Of a DNA stretch of 64,000 nucleotides, positions 1 through 9,982 are shown in pieces. Source of the stretch: Blautia sp. (lineage in GTDB: Bacteria > Bacillota > Clostridia > Lachnospirales > Lachnospiraceae). The notes below the pieces were generated by a model, which had not been told where the DNA came from, made no database searches, and saw only the letters and a list, made by a program, of their open reading frames with translations. The stretch is taken from positions 1 through 64,000 of the forward strand of contig JAFTPT010000018.1 of the NCBI GenBank assembly GCA_017463155.1, read 5' to 3'. The stretch's first letter is position 1. Each line of letters opens with the position of its first letter. The translations under genes and the position numbers were made by a program.

Positions 1-561
1 CACGGGAACAGCAAGAATCGTACGCAGAGCCTTCAGAGCGGAACCCTTGATGATCGGGCAGTCATTGAAATCATACTCTTCAAGCTGCTCGGTGACTTCC
101 ATCTCAACCAGCTCGATCAGCTCTTCGTCGTCGACCATATCGCACTTGTTCAGGAAAACTACGATATAGGGAACGCCTACCTGACGGGACAGAAGGATGT
201 GCTCCTTGGTCTGAGCCATAACACCATCAGTAGCAGCAACAACAAGGATAGCGCCGTCCATCTGTGCAGCACCGGTGATCATGTTCTTTACATAGTCAGC
301 ATGGCCTGGGCAGTCAACGTGTGCATAGTGTCTCTTCTCGGTCTCATATTCTACATGGGCGGTAGAGATGGTGATTCCACGCTCTCTCTCTTCCGGAGCC
401 TTATCGATCTGATCGAAATCGGTAATAACGTTATTACCAATATGTCTGGTCGCAAGAACCTTGGTGATAGCTGCGGTCAGAGTGGTCTTACCATGGTCTA
501 CGTGGCCGATGGTACCGATGTTACAATGCGGTTTGGTTCTTTCGAATTTCGCTTTTCCCAT
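1..561 (-). CDS. tuf: Elongation factor Tu (partial, N-terminal 187 residues)
   Basis: GTPase that delivers aminoacyl-tRNA to the ribosome in the cytoplasm. The visible part is the GTP-binding domain: the P-loop GHVDHGKT near residue 19, the switch motif RGITI, DCPGH and NKCD are all intact. The ATG at 561-559 follows an AGGAGG ribosome binding site. The 3' half lies outside the window to the left. It is the last visible gene of the str operon, about 105 bp after fusA; that gap shows no terminator I could recognise. Identity is certain; whether the genome has a second tuf copy cannot be seen. Confidence 0.97.
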   Translation of the reverse strand, partial: MGKAKFERTKPHCNIGTIGHVDHGKTTLTAAITKVLATRHIGNNVITDFDQIDKAPEERERGITISTAHVEYETEKRHYAHVDCPGHADYVKNMITGAAQMDGAILVVAATDGVMAQTKEHILLSRQVGVPYIVVFLNKCDMVDDEELIELVEMEVTEQLEEYDFNDCPIIKGSALKALRTILAVPV

Positions 562-666
562 TTTTGAACTTCCTCCTTAAAACTTGCTCTCCCTTAGAGC
601 ATACTTACGTTTTGAGACTTGCTAAACTTGATTATATTGCATAACCCTGATATTTGCAAGCTTTTA

Positions 667-2790
667 TTATCCTTTGTGATCCAGAACTTTTTCGGCAACA
701 GACTTGGGTACAGGCTCGTATTTTTCGAAAAACATGGAGTAATTTCCACGTCCCTGCGTTCTGGAACGAAGATCTGTCGCATAGCCGAACATCTCGGAAA
801 GCGGAACGAATCCGCGGATCATCTTGCCTCCGCCGATATCGTCCATGCCCTCGATCCGTCCGCGCCTGGAATTGATGTCGCCGATGACGTCGCCCATGTA
901 ATCCTCAGGCGTCGTGACCTCCACCTTCATGATCGGTTCAAGGAGGATCGGCTCCGCCTTCTTCATGGCATCCTTGAATGCCAGAGATCCGGCGATGTGG
1001 AAGGCCATCTCCGAAGAGTCGACCTCGTGGTACGAACCGTCGTACACATTCGCATGGACACCGACGACCGGATAGCCGCCCAGGACACCCGCCTTCATGG
1101 CGTCCTCGATACCCTCGCCGACAGCCGGGATATACTCCTTCGGGATCGCGCCGCCCACGACGGTGGATTCGAACTTGTAGAGCTCCTCGCCGTTGGCATC
1201 CATCGGCTCGAATTTGACCTTGCAGTGACCATACTGTCCGCGTCCGCCGGACTGCTTCGCATACTTGCTGTCCACGTCCACGTTCTTTGTGATGGTCTCC
1301 TTGTAGGCAACCTGCGGGGCACCTACGTTTGCCTCGACCTTGAACTCACGGAGAAGACGGTCAACGATGATCTCCAGATGAAGCTCGCCCATGCCGGCGA
1401 TGATGGTCTGGCCTGTCTCGGGATTGGTATGTGCACGGAAGGTCGGATCTTCCTCAGCAAGCTTGCTGAGTGCTTCGCCAAGCTTGCCCTGGCCGGCCTT
1501 GGTCTTGGGCTCGATCGCCAGCTCGATGACCGGCTCCGGGAATTCCATGGACTCCAGGATGACCGGATGCTGATCGTCACAGATCGTATCACCGGTGGTG
1601 GTGAACTTGAAACCGATCGCCGCCGCGATATCACCTGAGTAGACCTTTTCCAGTTCCATACGCTTGTTGGCATGCATCTGCAGGATACGGCCAACACGCT
1701 CTTTTTTGTCCTTGGTCGCGTTCAGCACGTAGGAACCGGAGTTCATCGTGCCGGAGTAAACGCGGAAATACGCAAGCTTACCGACAAACGGATCTGTCAT
1801 GATCTTGAACGCCAGTGCGGAGAACGGCTCCTCGTCGGAGGAATGTCTCACGACTTCGTTTCCGTCAAGATCCACGCCTTCGATCGGAGGAATATCCGTC
1901 GGGGCCGGCATGTAGGTGATGATCGCGTCCAGAAGCTTCTGCACGCCCTTGTTGCGGTACGCACTGCCACAGCATACCGGAACAGCCGTACATTCGCAGG
2001 TTCCCTTACGGAGGGCAGCCTTCAGCTCCTCTACGGACGGCTCCTCCCCTTCGAGATACTGCATCATCAGATCATCATCCAGCTCGCAGACCTTCTCGAT
2101 CAGTTCGGTACGATACAGCTCTGCGTCTTCTTTCATGTCGTCCGGGATATCGGTGATCGTGATGTCGTCGCCCTTCTCATCGTTGTAGATGTAAGCCTTC
2201 ATCTCAAACAGATCGATGATCCCCTTAAACTCATCTTCCTTGCCGATCGGCAGCTGCAGGCAGATGGCGTTCTTGCCGAGGCGCGTACGGATCTGGTCCA
2301 CGGCGCCGTAAAAATCCGCACCGAGGATGTCCATCTTGTTGATGAACGCCATACGCGGAACATTGTAGGTATCCGCCTGGCGCCATACATTTTCAGATTG
2401 TGGCTCAACGCCGCCCTTTGCGCAGAAAACGCCGACAGCGCCGTCCAGTACACGAAGGGAACGTTCAACCTCTACGGTGAAATCCACATGTCCCGGCGTA
2501 TCAATGATGTTGATCCTGTGCTCGAGAGCGCCCGGCTTGACCTTGCAGTCCTCCTGCTCTGTCCAATGGCAGGTCGTCGCAGCGGAAGTGATGGTGATTC
2601 CTCGCTCCTGCTCCTGCTCCATCCAGTCCATCGTGGCAGTTCCTTCATGGGTATCGCCGATCTTGTAGTTGACACCTGTATAATAAAGGATACGTTCGGT
2701 AAGAGTTGTTTTACCCGCGTCGATATGAGCCATAATACCAATGTTTCTGGTTCTCTCTAATGGATACTCTCTTCCTTCTTTTCCAGCCAA
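667..2790 (-). CDS. fusA: Elongation factor G
   Basis: Translocation GTPase, 707 residues, the normal length. The G domain shows [17 protein letters not shown] and NKMD, and the protein ends in the usual domain IV/V region. The reading frame starts at a TTG codon (2790-2788) preceded by GGGGGAGG at the right distance; no ATG lies nearby in frame before the conserved N-terminus, so TTG is the start. It lies 18 bp after rpsG and before tuf in the str operon. A long plus-strand ORF over this gene is an antisense shadow. Confidence 0.97.
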   Translation of the reverse strand: MAGKEGREYPLERTRNIGIMAHIDAGKTTLTERILYYTGVNYKIGDTHEGTATMDWMEQEQERGITITSAATTCHWTEQEDCKVKPGALEHRINIIDTPGHVDFTVEVERSLRVLDGAVGVFCAKGGVEPQSENVWRQADTYNVPRMAFINKMDILGADFYGAVDQIRTRLGKNAICLQLPIGKEDEFKGIIDLFEMKAYIYNDEKGDDITITDIPDDMKEDAELYRTELIEKVCELDDDLMMQYLEGEEPSVEELKAALRKGTCECTAVPVCCGSAYRNKGVQKLLDAIITYMPAPTDIPPIEGVDLDGNEVVRHSSDEEPFSALAFKIMTDPFVGKLAYFRVYSGTMNSGSYVLNATKDKKERVGRILQMHANKRMELEKVYSGDIAAAIGFKFTTTGDTICDDQHPVILESMEFPEPVIELAIEPKTKAGQGKLGEALSKLAEEDPTFRAHTNPETGQTIIAGMGELHLEIIVDRLLREFKVEANVGAPQVAYKETITKNVDVDSKYAKQSGGRGQYGHCKVKFEPMDANGEELYKFESTVVGGAIPKEYIPAVGEGIEDAMKAGVLGGYPVVGVHANVYDGSYHEVDSSEMAFHIAGSLAFKDAMKKAEPILLEPIMKVEVTTPEDYMGDVIGDINSRRGRIEGMDDIGGGKMIRGFVPLSEMFGYATDLRSRTQGRGNYSMFFEKYEPVPKSVAEKVLDHKG

Positions 2791-2808
2791 AAGTTATTCC
2801 TCCCCCGA

Positions 2809-3324
<516 letters not shown>

Positions 3325-3443
3325 TTAAGTTTCTATTGTGTTCGCACTGGTAAAGTCCTATATTTAACCCGCAACCGAAAGGGTATATGGAATACCGTAC
3401 TACAACTATGACTTACTGTGATGTAATTGATGATTTAAAAAAA

Positions 3444-3863
3444 TCAGGCTTTCTTCTTCGGTCTCTTGGCACCGTATTTGGAACGGGCCTGTCTTCTGTT
3501 CGCTACACCTGCGGTATCCAGCGTACCTCTGATGATGTGATATCTGGTACCGGGCAGGTCCTTAACTCTTCCTCCACGGATCAGCACGACGCTGTGCTCC
3601 TGAAGATTGTGACCTTCGCCGGGGATGTAGCTCGTAACTTCGATACCGTTGGAAAGACGTACTCTGGCGATCTTTCTGAGGGCGGAGTTCGGCTTCTTCG
3701 GTGTTGCGGTCTTCACTGCTGTACACACACCACGCTTCTGCGGTGCGGACTGCGCAACAGCTTTCTTTCTTAATGAGTTGTAGGTTCTCTGCAGAGCCGG
3801 AGCTGTGGACTTCTTGGCCGCAGTCTGTCTTCCCTGCTTAACTAACTGGTTAAATGTTGGCAT
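3444..3863 (-). CDS. rpsL: 30S ribosomal protein S12
   Basis: Decoding-centre protein of the small subunit. The start is the ATG at 3863-3861 ([10 protein letters not shown]), preceded by GGGAGG; an upstream GTG adds only three residues (MKW) and is not needed. The product is 139 residues. The loop motif [11 protein letters not shown] around the residues altered in streptomycin resistance is wild type in appearance. It is the first gene of the str operon, transcribed from a consensus promoter at 3962-3990. Confidence 0.97.
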   Translation of the reverse strand: MPTFNQLVKQGRQTAAKKSTAPALQRTYNSLRKKAVAQSAPQKRGVCTAVKTATPKKPNSALRKIARVRLSNGIEVTSYIPGEGHNLQEHSVVLIRGGRVKDLPGTRYHIIRGTLDTAGVANRRQARSKYGAKRPKKKA

Positions 3864-3961
3864 CCATTTCACCTCCCGATTGGCTGTCTGTTGTTATTGT
3901 CCTTCGGCTGCTATTATTTTTTTGCGCACGAAAAGAATCGTGTGGAATCGCACGCTTGAAT

Positions 3962-3990
3962 ATTATAATATTTCGGCAGAAATCTGTCAA
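3962..3990 (-). promoter_or_regulatory. str operon promoter (TTGACA-17-TATAAT)
   Basis: On the minus strand TTGACA (3990-3985) and TATAAT (3967-3962) are separated by exactly 17 bp, a full consensus housekeeping promoter, about 100 bp before rpsL. The 336-bp gap 3864-4199 holds this promoter and the divergent one for the polyphosphate kinase gene; I see nothing else in it. Confidence 0.85.
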
Positions 3991-4103
3991 GCATTTTTCT
4001 GTGCCGCTCTCCTGCCCGGGATCCCTCTTCGCGTTTCAGTACAGGCAGGCACTCTCTTTTTGTCTCCAGTGACACATTTTTTGTGCAAAATGCATTATTA
4101 TCA

Positions 4104-4132
4104 TTCACAAACGGTGCGTGCTGTGCTACAAT
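4104..4132 (+). promoter_or_regulatory. Promoter of the polyphosphate kinase gene
   Basis: TTCACA (4104-4109) and TACAAT (4127-4132) with a 17-bp spacer, each one base off consensus, about 68 bp before the start codon. The gene has a perfect AAAGGAGG ribosome binding site. Confidence 0.75.
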
Positions 4133-4199
4133 ATAGCTACACTTTCAAGTAAAAAAGCCTGTCACTTACCGGCATGTTTTACATAAAGGAGGAATCATC

Positions 4200-5669
4200 A
4201 TGCTTCAGGAATGGATCAAAGCACAACGGCCTGACGATGAGCAGCTTGCCGAACGTCTCGAAAAAGCACGCGCAGAGCTGGCCGTACGTCAAATGCAGAT
4301 CAAAGAAAAAAAGCTGCCCGTCCTGGTCCTGATGGAAGGCTGGGGCGCCGCCGGAAAAGGCAGCGTGCTCGGCAAAGTCATCAAGAACCTGGATCCCCGG
4401 TTCTTTAAAGTATCAACCATGTCACAGCCTTCCGATGTCGAAAAACGTGAGCCTTTCCTGTACCGTCATTTCATCAAGATCCCCGAGCAGGGCAAGCTGA
4501 TGTTCTTTGACGGCGGCTGGATGGAGGAGATCACGGGCCAGTACCTGCGGGACAAGCTTACGGACAAGGAATACCGCCAGCGGATCGTCAGCATCCGCCG
4601 TTTCGAGCGGACCCTGACCGATAACGGCTACCTTGTCATGAAATTTTTCTTCCATATAGAAGAGAAGGAACAATCGAAGCGGCTCAAAAGGCTTCTGGAC
4701 GACAAAAACGCCTCCTGGCGCGTCTCGGAGGACGACCTGTGGCAGAACAAGAATTACAAAAAAGCCTTCAAGGTCTTTGACCGGTACCTGTTCGACACGA
4801 ACCAGTCCAATGCGCCCTGGTATCTGATCGACTCCGAGGACCGCAAATGGGCGGAGCTCCAGATGACGGAATTCCTGGTGAAAGCGATCGATACCGCGCT
4901 GGTCAACGAGAGTCACGCGGCTCCCATTCTCCAGAACACGTTCCAGCTGAAGACCATGCCGAAGCTCTCCGAGATCCCCTTAAAGGGCAAGGAGCTGACG
5001 CCCGAGGAGTACAAAGACCAGCTTGACAAATGCCAGAAGCGCCTGCGCGAGCTGCACAATGAGCTGTACCTCAAAAAGATCCCCGTCATCATCGCCTACG
5101 AGGGCTGGGACGCGGCCGGCAAGGGCGGCAACATCAAGCGTGTCGCCGCGGCGCTTGACCCCCGCGGGTATGAGGTCCATCCCATCGCCAGCCCGGAACC
5201 TCACGAGAAGGCCCGCCACTACCTGTGGCGTTTCTGGACCCGTCTCCCCAAGGACGGACATATTGCGATCTTCGACCGTACCTGGTACGGCCGGGTCATG
5301 GTGGAGCGTCTGGAAGGCTTCTGCAGCGAGAATGACTGGCAGAGGGCCTACAACGAGATCAACGAGTTCGAAAAAGAACTGAAGGACTGGGGCGCCGTCA
5401 TCGTGAAGTTCTGGGTGCACATCGACAAGGATACCCAGCTGGCCCGCTTTACCGACCGGCAGAACACGCCCGAAAAGCAATGGAAGATCACCGATGAAGA
5501 CTGGCGGAACCGCGAGAAATGGGACCTCTACGAGGAAGCCATCGATGAGATGATCGAGAAGACGAGCACCTCCTTCGCCCCCTGGCACGTACTGGAATCG
5601 AACGACAAGAAGTACGCACGCATCAAGGCGCTGAAGACGATCATCAAGGAAATCGAAAAAAAGCTCTGA
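4200..5669 (+). CDS. pap: Polyphosphate:AMP phosphotransferase (two-domain PPK2)
   Basis: Expected to transfer phosphate from polyphosphate to AMP, making ADP in the cytoplasm. The 489 residues contain two PPK2 domains in tandem. Each has a P-loop: GWGAAGKG near residue 48 and GWDAAGKG near residue 302. Only the C-terminal domain has the canonical FDRTWYGR Walker B/lid region; the N-terminal one reads FDGGWMEE. This matches the known two-domain class, in which the C-terminal half is catalytic. It has its own promoter and a terminator after it, so it is monocistronic. It sits next to the str operon but runs the opposite way. Confidence 0.88.
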   Translation: MLQEWIKAQRPDDEQLAERLEKARAELAVRQMQIKEKKLPVLVLMEGWGAAGKGSVLGKVIKNLDPRFFKVSTMSQPSDVEKREPFLYRHFIKIPEQGKLMFFDGGWMEEITGQYLRDKLTDKEYRQRIVSIRRFERTLTDNGYLVMKFFFHIEEKEQSKRLKRLLDDKNASWRVSEDDLWQNKNYKKAFKVFDRYLFDTNQSNAPWYLIDSEDRKWAELQMTEFLVKAIDTALVNESHAAPILQNTFQLKTMPKLSEIPLKGKELTPEEYKDQLDKCQKRLRELHNELYLKKIPVIIAYEGWDAAGKGGNIKRVAAALDPRGYEVHPIASPEPHEKARHYLWRFWTRLPKDGHIAIFDRTWYGRVMVERLEGFCSENDWQRAYNEINEFEKELKDWGAVIVKFWVHIDKDTQLARFTDRQNTPEKQWKITDEDWRNREKWDLYEEAIDEMIEKTSTSFAPWHVLESNDKKYARIKALKTIIKEIEKKL

Positions 5670-5688
5670 TAACGCATCACAAAAAACA

Positions 5689-5718
5689 GCCCCGGATATC
5701 ATCTCTGACATCCGGGGC
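5689..5718. terminator. Bidirectional terminator between convergent genes
   Basis: Nine-bp GC-rich arms at 5689-5697 and 5710-5718 with a 12-base loop. On the minus strand the stem is followed closely by a run of six T, so it best serves the sugar-binding protein gene (5776-7059). On the plus strand the T run is weak, but it lies just after the polyphosphate kinase stop. Confidence 0.75.
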
Positions 5719-5775
5719 TTCGTCATGCAGCCGGACAGGGAACTGTCCGGAGGTTATGTGCATTCTACGTCAGCT

Positions 5776-7059
5776 TTACTCCTCGGCAAGCTGTGCATTC
5801 ATGCTCTCTGCGATGGAGAGGCATACCTCTTCCATCTTGGAGGGATCCTGCCATGCAGCCACGAAAGCCTGCTTCGCATCCTCTGCCCAGATCGTGGAAC
5901 GGGAGTAGGGCATGATCACCAGTCTGGCATCTCCGTTTGCTTCGTCAAGATATGCGGAAAGGTCCACGACATCCGTGCTGTTCTTCCATGCATCGGAGGT
6001 TCCTTCGTAAGCGCTCATGGTCACACCAAGCTCTGCCTGACGGGTCTGGCCTTCCTTGGAGCCCAGGTAGGAAAGAAGGGAATAAACGGTATCCGGATCT
6101 TCCACTGCGGCAGAAGCTGCCCAGCCAAGTCCGTTGTAGATGGAGACACGCTCGTTCTCGTCGCACTGGCCGTTTCCATCGGCGTCGTGATACGGAAGCT
6201 CCGCAACGCCCCAGTTCTCGGCACCCTCGACCTCCTTGAAGGAAGCGACATACCAGGAACCGAACATACCCATGGCTGCGGTATTGGCCATGAAGAGGCC
6301 GGAGTTTCCGGTCTCCGCCATGACAGACTGCGGAGCCATGCAATCCTCGATCAGGGTCGCGTACATTTTCATAGCCTCAAGGGTCTTGGGATCATCATAG
6401 CCGGACTTGGTATGGTCATCGTTGATGACATATCCGCCGTAGCTGTAGATCGCGTTGTAGTAGCCTTCCTGGTTTGCGTCGGTGTTTCCGACCAGACCAT
6501 AGATGGAGGCATCCGGATTATTCAGCTGTGCGGCCACATCGTGCAGGGTCTCCCAGGTCCAGGTGTTGTCCGGATAGGCAACGCCCGCATCGTCAAAGAT
6601 CTTCTTGTTGTACCACAGTGCGATGGTGTCATAGTCCTTCGGGATCGCGTAGGTGTTTCCGTCCGAACGCTGGTACAGGGCTACGATATCCTGATAATAA
6701 TTGCCGAGGTCGATCGCTTCGTCGTTGGCAATGTAGTCATCAAGCTGCAGGAGAAGATCTCCTTCCATATACTTCTGCGCATAGTTGGAATGCATCCAGA
6801 ACACATCCGGCATCTCGCCTCCGAATGCACCTGCTTCGAGCAGCGTCCAGTAGTTATCCCAGTCGACAACTTCCACATTGACCTTCACGCCTGAGGTCTC
6901 GGTCCACTCATCGCAGATCGTCTGGATCCCGGCCTGCTGCTTGGAATCCCAGATCTTCACTTCGATGGTATCTGCCGCCTGAACGGTCGTGTAGCTGCCG
7001 GCAAGTCCGCAGACCATAGCTGCCGTAAGGATCGCTGCTGTCATTTTCCTTGTCTTCAT
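5776..7059 (-). CDS. Sugar ABC transporter substrate-binding protein (orphan)
   Basis: Extracellular solute-binding protein of the family 1 sugar type, 427 residues. The N-terminus is a Sec signal (KTRK, hydrophobic stretch, cleavage likely after VQA at about residue 29). The single Cys there is in MVCG, not a proper lipobox, so lipid anchoring is doubtful. It is a full-length paralogue of the protein at 13708-15012; the block WDNYWTLLEAGA is identical in both. Residues 292-303 form an EF-hand-like loop, DADGNGQCDENE. No permease is attached; it is divergent from an AraC regulator. It may feed the permeases at 11838-13586. The ligand is unknown; an alpha-galactoside is a guess from context. 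Confidence 0.85.
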   Translation of the reverse strand: MKTRKMTAAILTAAMVCGLAGSYTTVQAADTIEVKIWDSKQQAGIQTICDEWTETSGVKVNVEVVDWDNYWTLLEAGAFGGEMPDVFWMHSNYAQKYMEGDLLLQLDDYIANDEAIDLGNYYQDIVALYQRSDGNTYAIPKDYDTIALWYNKKIFDDAGVAYPDNTWTWETLHDVAAQLNNPDASIYGLVGNTDANQEGYYNAIYSYGGYVINDDHTKSGYDDPKTLEAMKMYATLIEDCMAPQSVMAETGNSGLFMANTAAMGMFGSWYVASFKEVEGAENWGVAELPYHDADGNGQCDENERVSIYNGLGWAASAAVEDPDTVYSLLSYLGSKEGQTRQAELGVTMSAYEGTSDAWKNSTDVVDLSAYLDEANGDARLVIMPYSRSTIWAEDAKQAFVAAWQDPSKMEEVCLSIAESMNAQLAEE

Positions 7060-7142
7060 GTGGTCACCCTCCTTTATATCGATTCATGTGGTTTTTCTGC
7101 GGCGGTAGTTCCCCGCGCTGAGAAAAGTGTAGCATAAAAGAT

Positions 7143-7185
7143 CATTTTTCCATACTTATTGGTGCGAAGACAATATGGAAAAATG
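7143..7185. promoter_or_regulatory. Inverted repeat, candidate AraC operator
   Basis: Perfect 12-bp arms (CATTTTTCCATA at 7143-7154 and its complement at 7174-7185) lie in the divergent gap between the binding-protein gene and the AraC gene. TTCCATAC in the left arm also appears on the minus strand near 15084-15091, upstream of the paralogous binding-protein gene. An operator role is inferred from position and this shared half-site. Confidence 0.45.
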
Positions 7186-7345
7186 TGTCCGATTGCCGAA
7201 GCTTTTCTTCCCATTCTTTTCTGAATCCTGTATGATATATGTAAAAAGTGCCGCGGTCGTGACAGCGGCATCTTCTTTACGCGCAGTGCGCAGAAGTACT
7301 GTTGTCAGGCAGACCTTACGTTCCCCCAAAAGGAGATGACACACA

Positions 7346-8275
7346 ATGAATACAAGAATCACAAAAAGATCCGCCATGACCGTCCTGGAGGTCCTGGAGA
7401 ACGAAGGAAACAAGCAGGTCGTCAATTTTCCGTACACAAACATCGCCGACCTGAGCACAGATTACCATGGTCCTTCTCCCTGTCATCTGAATTACTGCGG
7501 CGTGGAGCACTGTCCTCCCGGATTCCAGTTCGGTCCTTCCATCCGGCGCTCCTACCTTCTCCATTCGATCATGGATGGGCATGGAATTTACAAAGTCCAC
7601 AACAAAACCTATGAACTTTCCAAAGGCGATATGTTTCTTATCTATCCGGGAGACGTGACGATCTACCGGGCAGACCAGAAGGATCCCTGGAGCTACTTCT
7701 GGATCGGTTTCAACGGCTACCAGGCCGCCTACATCCTTTCGCAGATGGGCTTTTCACCGCTGCAGCACGTGATCCATCTGGACGATCTGGCTCCCATGGC
7801 GGACTGTGTCATGCAGATGCTCGGGACCCATCAGCTGACGCTTGCGAACGAGCTTCTTCGTGAGTCTCTGCTGCTCCGCTTCTTTTCGCTCGCGATCCGG
7901 CAGCTCCCCGCCCGTTCCACAAAGCCAGTCCACGCCAGCGCGGAATACGCCAAAGTCACAATGCAGTATCTCACCAACCATTACATGGACAAGATCCGCA
8001 TCTCCGATATCGCCAATTACGTCGGCGTCGACCGGAGCTACCTGACCAAAAGCTTTCACGCGGAATACCAGATCTCTCCCCAGGAATACCTGATCAATCT
8101 CCGGATGTGCAAAGCGGCGGAGCTTCTGCGGCACAGTGACCAGTCCGTCTCGATGATCGCTCAGCAGTGCGGGTATCCGGATGCGCTGGCGTTCACAAAA
8201 ATGTTCCGGCAGCATTACCGGAAGAGTCCCACCGAATACCGGCAGGAGGCGGAAAAACAGCACGAAAACGACTGA
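7346..8275 (+). CDS. AraC family transcriptional regulator (MsmR-like)
   Basis: 309 residues. The N-terminal half is an AraC-type cupin sugar-sensing domain, including CPPGFQFGP and DPWSYFWIGF; the C-terminal ~100 residues are the double helix-turn-helix (PQEYLINLRMCKAAELL, then GYPDALAFTKMFRQHY). The start has an AAAGGAGAT ribosome binding site. It is divergent from the orphan binding-protein gene and is probably its regulator. It shares its architecture with the two AraC proteins at 15243-16178 and 18533-19414, suggesting duplication within this sugar region. Confidence 0.9.
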   Translation: MNTRITKRSAMTVLEVLENEGNKQVVNFPYTNIADLSTDYHGPSPCHLNYCGVEHCPPGFQFGPSIRRSYLLHSIMDGHGIYKVHNKTYELSKGDMFLIYPGDVTIYRADQKDPWSYFWIGFNGYQAAYILSQMGFSPLQHVIHLDDLAPMADCVMQMLGTHQLTLANELLRESLLLRFFSLAIRQLPARSTKPVHASAEYAKVTMQYLTNHYMDKIRISDIANYVGVDRSYLTKSFHAEYQISPQEYLINLRMCKAAELLRHSDQSVSMIAQQCGYPDALAFTKMFRQHYRKSPTEYRQEAEKQHEND

Positions 8276-8278
8276 ATA

Positions 8279-8307
8279 TTGCTTTTTGCGTACTTTCTTC
8301 TTATAAT
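8279..8307 (+). promoter_or_regulatory. Possible promoter of the beta-lactamase-like gene
   Basis: TATAAT at 8302-8307 with TTGCTT 17 bp upstream (8279-8284). The -10 is perfect, the -35 only fair. It lies in the 101-bp gap after the AraC gene, so the next gene can be expressed alone. Confidence 0.5.
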
Positions 8308-8376
8308 AAAAATATCTCGTCTGTTCCGCAGGAGCGGACACATCATTCCATATCATATGTTGAAAGAGGTATTGTC

Positions 8377-9921
8377 ATGAAGAAAAATCATTCCGCCGCG
8401 GCGCGCCTGGCCGCATTCATCAGTGCAGCCCTGCTCATCCCCGCCGCGTGTATCTGTACGGTTCCGGCCGAGGAGGAAGGCATGCTCTCCCATTCCGGAG
8501 ACAGCGGCTCTATCTTTTCCTCGAGTGCGGTGGCCGCCCCTGAGGAGGAAGCCGGCGACGCGCTTCTGACCTCAGCGACCAGTCTGGAATCCATGCTGAA
8601 CGGCCATATCGTCTGTCTGGATCCCATTGCGCAGGGGGAATCCCTCGGGCTCGCCATCGACGTCGCGTCCGCCACACGGGATCTGCTCGAAAAGCGTGGA
8701 TATCAGGTCGTCCTGACCCAGGATGATCCCTCCGTCGCCATCAGCGACGAGGAACGTGCCGGGCTTGCCGACGCCGGTGAGTCGGAGATCTTCGTAAAGA
8801 TCGACGCCGGGCAGAATGAAGATCCTTCTGTCTCCGGTGCCGGCGCTGTCTGCCCGTCCAAGGACAACGCCGATGTCCCTCAGCTTTCCGAGGATTCGAA
8901 CAGGCTCGCCGAGTCGCTGCTCGAGGCTTACTGTGCGGACACCGGTCTTACGGATCTTGGCGTCCGTACAGATGACACGATCGCCGGCATCAACCTGAGT
9001 GTCATGCCGGTCACGATTCTGGAGATTGGGACCATGACAAATGAAAACGACAGGAATCAGATGGAAAATGTAGAATTTCGCGATATGATGACGATGGGGA
9101 TCGTCGAAGGCGTTGACGCTTATTTCGGGATCGATACAAGCGGAACGGACATCACCGCTTCCTTGTCCGGATCCGGAAGCAACGAGAGGCTTGATGCCCT
9201 GATGGCAGAGCTGGCCGGCAGGCTTCCGCAGAATAATGGCCAGTGGTCTGTATTCGTCGGCGACCTGTCCTCCGGCGCTTCTTCCTCCATCGGCAGTCAG
9301 CCGATGCTGGCGGCCAGCCTGATCAAGCTGTATATCATGGGTGCCGTCTATGAGAATTACGATGTGCTTTCCCAGACCTACGGGGCGGGCACGCTGGACA
9401 GTCTTCTGTCCCCGATGATCACGGTCAGTGACAACGACGCGGCCAACACCCTGACCTCCTACCTCGGCGGCGGGGATTCTTCCGCCGGTATGGCAGCCGT
9501 CACCGGCTACGCCCAGGCGCATGGCTTCTTTGATTCATCTATGGGGCGTCTTCTGCTCCACAGCAATGAATTCGGCGACAATTACACGTCCGTCAATGAC
9601 TGCGGACAGCTGCTGATGCAGATCTACAACAACAGTACGGGTAAGGACACCAGCGTACCGCTTGCCGGTGCCGACGCCATGTTCCAGCTTCTGAAGGGTC
9701 AGACCCGCAGGCACAAGATCCCTTCGCAGATGCCCTCCGATGTGGGCGTCGCCAACAAGACCGGCGAGCTCGACAACGTGGAAAACGACGCCGCGATCAT
9801 CTACAATGTACCGACCGGCAACGACCTGGTGATCGTCTTTATGTCACAGAATGTAGCGCCCGGAAACGCACAGGCCACGATTGCAGAACTCAGCCGCTTC
9901 ATCTACGACTATCTAATTTAA
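8377..9921 (+). CDS. Secreted fusion: degenerate amidase_3 domain + serine beta-lactamase-like domain
   Basis: 514 residues from the ATG at 8377 (upstream in-frame codons lack a ribosome binding site; GAAAGAGG precedes this ATG). An N-terminal signal/anchor covers about residues 9-29. Residues ~75-253 resemble N-acetylmuramoyl-L-alanine amidase type 3, but the zinc motif DPGHGG reads DPIAQGE and the second His position reads VKIDAGQ, while LEIGTMTN is kept; catalysis by this domain is unlikely. Residues ~265-514 carry the penicillin-interacting motifs: S314LIK, S351DN and K461TG. The C-terminal domain is of the class A beta-lactamase-like type and could be a beta-lactamase, a carboxypeptidase or an inactive cell-wall binder. 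A strong hairpin follows the stop codon. Confidence 0.72.
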   Translation: MKKNHSAAARLAAFISAALLIPAACICTVPAEEEGMLSHSGDSGSIFSSSAVAAPEEEAGDALLTSATSLESMLNGHIVCLDPIAQGESLGLAIDVASATRDLLEKRGYQVVLTQDDPSVAISDEERAGLADAGESEIFVKIDAGQNEDPSVSGAGAVCPSKDNADVPQLSEDSNRLAESLLEAYCADTGLTDLGVRTDDTIAGINLSVMPVTILEIGTMTNENDRNQMENVEFRDMMTMGIVEGVDAYFGIDTSGTDITASLSGSGSNERLDALMAELAGRLPQNNGQWSVFVGDLSSGASSSIGSQPMLAASLIKLYIMGAVYENYDVLSQTYGAGTLDSLLSPMITVSDNDAANTLTSYLGGGDSSAGMAAVTGYAQAHGFFDSSMGRLLLHSNEFGDNYTSVNDCGQLLMQIYNNSTGKDTSVPLAGADAMFQLLKGQTRRHKIPSQMPSDVGVANKTGELDNVENDAAIIYNVPTGNDLVIVFMSQNVAPGNAQATIAELSRFIYDYLI

Positions 9922-9980
9922 CGTATTAAATGGGGGCTCGCTTGCATACCGCTTGGAGGGGTATGCAAGCGAGCCCCTTA
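9922..9980. repeat. Post-stop repeat copy 1 / bidirectional terminator hairpin
   Basis: A perfect 18-bp inverted repeat (9933-9950 with 9960-9977, 9-base loop) lies between two convergent genes. Its left part, including GGGGGCTCGCTTGCAT, recurs right after the LysR stop codon (35226-35266, minus strand) and in diverged form after asrC (about 45829-45857). The T run is short on both sides, so termination is likely but not certain. Confidence 0.7.
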
Positions 9981-9982
9981 TA

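Noticed and set aside
8167-8376. N-terminal extension of the beta-lactamase-like protein
   Set aside because: The frame is open upstream into the AraC gene, but the ribosome binding site and signal peptide place the start at 8377.
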